Source: Spinacia oleracea (taxonomy: Eukaryota > Streptophyta > Magnoliopsida > Caryophyllales > Amaranthaceae). From it: 64,000 nt of DNA. The stretch spans positions 35,145,449-35,209,448 of the forward strand of contig NC_079491.1 in NCBI RefSeq assembly GCF_020520425.1, written 5' to 3'. This document shows, one piece after another, positions 59,144-64,000 of the stretch (position 1 is the first letter of the stretch; every line of letters starts with the position of its first letter). The position numbers and the translations under genes are program-made. The notes below the pieces were generated by a model, which searched no databases, was not told the DNA's origin, and saw only the letters and a program-made list of their open reading frames with translations.

Positions 59144-60370
59144 ATGGCAACAATGCTGAATACATTTGCAGCATTGCCATTGAGAAGTCTTTCCACTTGT
59201 CAATCTCCTTATCCTTTATTATTATTTTCAACAACCACCATTACGCCTAATTCTCTGTCCAAATTATCAATCGAGTGTATGTCTCAGGCTTCTTTGTCAA
59301 CTAACAGTAGCAAAAGAAGAAGAAGAATTATCTGCTTTGGTGTTGGCAAGAATAACAACCAAGACATTATAGATTTCAATCATGAATCTGATGAACTGGA
59401 TTTGGAGACTGAAACTATGCTTTATTCCTTCAATCCTCTGTCATTCATGTTATTGGCTGCCCTTCCTGGAGGTACCAAAACTTACATTATTTTTTGTACC
59501 CAATTTCATTTATTCTTCACACTAATTTTTTATCCCTAACATTTTAAGCTTATGATAAAACTAAACCAAAAAAATCAAGTGTGCAAGTTAATTGTGTGAA
59601 TGACAGCTGAAACAGTGAAGTCAGTGTTTGCACCATTTGTAGAAATAGTAAAGTCATTCGACCTTCCAGATTGGCTTGTTCATTGGGGTCATCCTGGCAA
59701 CATGGTAATTATTAAACATTGTGTTTGTATTTCTAAGTTGATTATATTATATTATATTATATTATATTATGCATTCTAATTAATTTCAAATTAATTTATA
59801 GGCAGTGGTGCTGTTGGCCATGGGTGGATATGGTACTTATTTGGGTTTTCGCATACGATTCTCAGATGATTTGGAAGAGAAGGCTAAAGCCAAAGACTTG
59901 CACCCAAAACTGTTAGCAGGAATGTTTATCTTCTTCGGTCTTGGTGCTACTGGTGGCGTCACATCTTTGCTCACCTCAGATAGACCCATCTTCGACAGGT
60001 ACACGAGTAATCATAATATCTTCTTCTTCTTGTTGTAAATTAATATATTAGTTCTATCTAACGTCTGGTATGGGTAATGCACTAATGCCCTAATGGGTTT
60101 GTTCCAGTCCTCATGCTGTTACTGGTTTAATTGGCCTAGCTCTTTTGACAATACAAACTACCTTACCAACATTATTTGAGGTTAGTATATTATATATAAT
60201 ACAACTGTTGTTGCTTTTAGATCATGAAAACATAAACACGTACTGTTGTTGTTCAATTTGGTCAGGGAAATCCTGGTCTGAGGAATGTTCATGGTATCTT
60301 AGGCAGTGGGATCATGACACTATTTGTTGTCCATGCCGCGTTAGGACTTCAACTCGGCTTCAGCTACTAA
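59144..60370 (+). CDS. DUF4079-family membrane protein, probably plastid-targeted
   Basis: Five exons with GT/AG borders give 266 residues: 59144-59471, 59607-59704, 59802-59998, 60108-60180, 60266-60370. The start MATMLNTFAALPLRSL is chosen as the first ATG after the in-frame upstream stretch and opens a Ser/Thr/Arg-rich transit-like peptide (about 1-65). Hydrophobic segments follow: LSFMLLAALPG, AVVLLAMGGYGTYLGF, LLAGMFIFFGLGATGGV, GLIGLALLTIQTTLPTLF and GIMTLFVVHAALGLQLGF. The HPKL, SPHAVTGLIGL and LRNVHGILG blocks, with conserved histidines among the helices, match the DUF4079 family shared by cyanobacteria and plastids and suggest a cytochrome b561-like heme fold, but the biochemical role is not established. 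Plastid membrane location is inferred. Confidence 0.85.
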
Positions 60371-60659
60371 ACCAAAATACAGATTACAGGAGATATGATG
60401 GTCATGTCACATTTCACCAATAATATAATGCTAGCTTTTGAGTTTTTGAGTAACAACAGGAAGCGTTAAGTTTATATAGATATATCAAGTACGCTGTACG
60501 TAGTAGATGTTATTTTACCACCAATGTTGATATGATATAAACATCAAACAACCATGGATATTTACTACTAGGGGCTGTCTAATATTATATACAGTACAAT
60601 TACATCCGTAATTTATCAGTCAACTACGCATGCCCTCCTTCCCCCTCTTTTTGGTGTTC

Positions 60660-60660
<1 letters not shown>

Positions 60661-60695
<35 letters not shown>

Positions 60696-60704
60696 CTCTA
60701 TCTA
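60661..60704. repeat. (TCTA)n microsatellite
   Basis: About ten TCTA units with one interruption, directly abutting the proposed Helitron 5' end at 60701. Confidence 0.95.
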
Positions 60705-63599
60705 TATGCTATATTAAAAGTGAGTAAATCAATATGCTGTGGTGATGACAAATGTTTCGCCTCTTTTCTAATTAGAAAAATATTATTGATTTTCGTTATA
60801 AATCCTAAAGATTCTGTTGAGAATAAACATCCTAAATAAGTTTTCCGGCTCTTTTCCTTCCTAATTAAACAAATGAGTATATACTTCAGTTCAAAACCGT
60901 ATTACGAAGTACTCCATATGTTTTAGCTTATAGTTCAACTAGCTTTATATGCTACGAGATTATGTAATGAAAATTAATCACCACAAATATACAATAGACA
61001 TATTATGAAAAATTAGACAATTTCTCTATTTAAAAACATCTAAATAGTGAAACAATGTAATATGCATGACCTTATCAAACGATAAATCTAATCATAGTAC
61101 TAAAAAAAAATTAAACATAAAACAACATGTTACACTTTTTTTTTTTTTAATTTTGCTCCACTACTTGCCTAGCCACATGCACTCCTCCTCCTAATCGATT
61201 TGCAGCATATAGTAACATTATAAGAGTATATGTTCTAGATTGAAATCTTTAAATATTGGTGGAGGTAGCACCCACGAAAAAAACTTTGTGTTTAGAAGGT
61301 TGAGAATATTTTTTCCATGTAAACTATTTCCTTTTTGATTTCAAATACAATATGAGCTAATTATTATACGGAGTAGCCTTTTTATTGAGGGAAACATTAT
61401 TATAACCTTATTAATACGGAGTATATGTTTCACCAAATTACTTATAAACCAAAATTTGCATAAAAAATTATCTATTATAAAAAACTAAGTGACCATATAT
61501 ACCCGATTCCCCGCACACTCAATTTGACAACTCTCCTGAGGAAAGGCTTAAGGGTCATAACTCATAAGGCCCAACACTTGTAACCTATTTAAGGTAGTCA
61601 ATAAGTCAAGCCCACTAAAAAGATTGATAGTAGATTCCCTTTTGGTTGTTTTACTTAGCGAGGAAGAAATTAAGGAAATTGTCTTGATGGGTAATTGGAT
61701 ATTGCTGTATTAATATATTTGACATGGTTTTTTATACTCGTGACTTGTGGAGCACAAAATTAATTATCAATATTACATTAGAAGTTCCACCTTAACACCC
61801 AAAACAGGCCATAACAGCTAATTAGGTAGAGCTCTGCTATCCTTTTTTCCATTACTGATTGACTTTATTAGAATCAAGAGTATATCTATTTTTATTTTGT
61901 TTGTTTGTGCACTGGTGTAGGAGAACAATATACTTAATTACATGTACCAGCGTGCCTCCACCCTCTAGGATAAACGGTAATGGTGTTTTTGAGGATGGAT
62001 GAGATATTATGTTTATTTGATTTAGAGTAATATTACATTTATGTGTGGCAATTATCAATTAGGCCAAATTCAGTAAATTAAATGGAAAAAAGTCAATTGA
62101 GTAATTTTAGTTTTCCATATTAAGTTCTTTAGATATGGTAATTGTACGTAGTAATTTTGGAAATATTATTTGATTTTTTATGTCAATAATTGACTTTTAT
62201 TGAGAGATTTAAACCAGAGGAATTATCGTGAGATTGACAATATCATTGCAGCCTTGATTTTGACGTTTTTTTATTGATTAATTTTGATTTTGTTGACTTA
62301 ATTCTTTCATGTTTGCTGCGGCCTATGGAGATTAAACAATTGTGTAAGTTAGGATTTGCATTTCAATTAAATTGTGAAGTTGCCGAGGGTAATATAGTTG
62401 TTTTGATTGGGGACACCAAAAATGGTGTTACCGAAATGTCTCTTCCCTCTTGGCTTATATAATAGAGATACTTCGTAACTTATTACAAAGTATGTTTTCA
62501 AAAAAATTATTTCCAAACTAAAGAATATCTTGTAGAATTTATGGTTTAGTAAAGTACATAGTAAACATAATTGGTATTACTACGACATATCTCTATTCTG
62601 TAAGAGAAATCCTGAGGCCATTTTAGTAAATATCCTTTTGGCGTCCCTGTATAGAATAGACTATAATGCCCCTTAGTAAGTTCGCTATTTTACTAAATGA
62701 ATTAAAAAAAACTAAATTGTAATTATTCAAAAAACTAATAATTTAATGCCATATTGCAAATAAGGAAATAAAATCTTTCATATTTTAGTACATGAAAAAC
62801 ATTTGCAATTTGACAGCCAAAAGTGAACATCAAATTTAAAATAATGTTCAACCATCTTAAATTTTGTTGAAAACTTCTTCAAAAGCCGGTTTCAAGAAGA
62901 TTCATTTATATACGGAAGTAGATTTAAAGTTTTATTTCTTATTAATGTTAGTGCATTCTTACTTTCACTAAATATTTCATTACGAAATATTAGTCGTGTT
63001 TCTAAGTACTTCATTAAATTTTATTTTAAATACATACTTTACAATAATATCGCGTGCAAACTGCTACTTTAGGCATTAATTTTTTGTCATTGCAATTAAA
63101 TTTATTCAACTTCGTAACTTATTTTTATGTGATATTTATATATTGTGTAATTTTATGTAATTCTGCTTTTATTCTAAAATATTGGTATATGATGACGCAG
63201 TACCATTATCCATCCTTTATGCATTTATTTCCTAGCGACATACGAGCTCAATCGATTAGTAATTATGATGTTTTCAATTTGGTAAATGTGGTAAATATTT
63301 TTTGGATGTCGAAGTAAATGTTTAATATTAGTCAATTTTATTATGTTAATTTTCTATAACATAACTTTTTTGTCTTTTTTTGTATTTTTTGGTAGGGTGA
63401 GGGCGTACAATATACTATTTTCTCGCCTCATGTTGAAAAGTTCATCAAAAGGTTTCAAGAGGGTTCATTTATATACGGAAGTTTTTTCTTTTGATGATCA
63501 AACTTTGTATACTATTTTTGTTATTATTATTGATTAGTTGTAATAAAACAATTTTAATTTATGTATAATCTCGCACGCATCGCGTGCATATAAGACTAG
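60701..63599 (+). mobile_element. Helitron candidate, about 2.9 kb, non-autonomous
   Basis: The 5' end TCTATATGCTATATTAAAAG follows an A, and the 3' end has a GC-rich hairpin GCACGCATCGCGTGC (63572-63586) some ten bases before CTAG at 63596-63599, followed by T. These are the three diagnostic Helitron marks. The interior is AT-rich with no helicase gene or other recognised gene; small frames such as 62274-62462 show no family features. The left border is less certain because TC-A sites abound in the adjoining TCTA array, and the element could be shorter. Confidence 0.5.
62467..62860 (+). repeat. Direct repeat, copy 1
   Basis: Starts at ATACTTCGTA and is almost identical to 63612-64000 over about 390 bases, for example at GGCGTCCCTGTATAGAATAG. 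Offset between copies is about 1146 bp. Confidence 0.9.
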
Positions 63600-63611
63600 T
63601 ATATAGTTCAA

Positions 63612-64000
63612 TACTTCGTACCACATGCATATTACAAAGTATGTTTTCAAAAGAATTATTTCCAAACTAAAGAATATCTTGTATAATTTATGTTTTAGTA
63701 AAGTACATAGTAAACATTAGTTGGTATTACTACGACATATCTCTATTATGTAAGAGAAATCCTGAGGTCATTTTAGTAAATACCCTTTTGGCGTCCCTGT
63801 ATAGAATAGGTTATAATGCCCCTTACTAAGTTCACTATTTAACTAAATTAATTAATAAAACTGAATTGTAATCATTCAAAAAACTAATAATTTAATGCCA
63901 TATTACAAATAAGGAAATAAAGTCTTTCATATTTTAGTACATTAAAAACATTTGCAAATTGACAGCCAAAAGTGAACATCAAATTTAAAATAATGTTCAA
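63612..64000 (+). repeat. Direct repeat, copy 2, cut by the window end
   Basis: Second copy of 62467-62860, starting 13 bases past the proposed Helitron 3' end and still matching at the last base of the window. Only scattered substitutions and small indels separate the copies. Confidence 0.9.

Overview
The window is nuclear DNA of a flowering plant. Two intron-bearing genes have plastid-type N-termini, a third is a plant R2R3-MYB gene, introns use GT/AG borders, and the background is very AT-rich and full of plant-type transposons. The many short remnants ending in TACTCCGTA/ACGGAGTA suggest Caryophyllales (spinach, beet, amaranth relatives); this is an inference from style, not proof.

Layout. 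1-2370: 3' half of a decayed L1-type LINE with an RNase H domain. 2371-13256: gene-free AT-rich DNA with a copia gag scrap, MITEs, one well-delimited small Helitron and a second possible one, and microsatellites. 13257-15005 (minus): a three-exon subgroup-14 (RAX-like) R2R3-MYB gene. 16387-21526 (minus): a nearly full-length LINE with a 13-bp target-site duplication (TSD), ORF1 and a damaged ORF2 whose start overlaps the ORF1 stop (ATGA).

21806-44690 is a nest of transposons. An old copia element on the plus strand carries four insertions, each with its own exact TSD: a young copia element on the minus strand (24700-35517, TSD TCATT, intact gag-pol), a hAT element (35982-37063, TSD CCTTTCTT), a Mutator-type MITE (37449-37809, TSD TAACATAAA) and a CACTA element (37896-42231, TSD AAC). 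The young copia itself carries a hAT MITE (33368-33916, TSD CTTTTACA). The CACTA element holds exon pieces of a CIPK/SnRK3-type kinase and of what looks like a 2-oxoglutarate-dependent dioxygenase, so it is a Pack-CACTA candidate. The old copia stops abruptly in pol at 43179, joined to the LTR and leader of another family member.

45842-58206 (plus): a 12-exon gene for a 450-residue plastid protein with coiled coil and C-terminal CBM48, of the PTST2/PTST3 starch-initiation type. Its large second intron holds a MITE and a decayed RTE LINE. 59144-60370 (plus): a five-exon gene for a 266-residue DUF4079 membrane protein with a likely plastid target. 60701-63599: a Helitron candidate followed by a second copy of part of its own sequence running off the window.

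Only three ordinary host genes (MYB, PTST-like, DUF4079) are visible; they are unrelated in function. Most of the rest is transposon-derived. Exon borders were derived by hand from splice consensus, reading-frame continuity and family resemblance; no alignment or database search was run.
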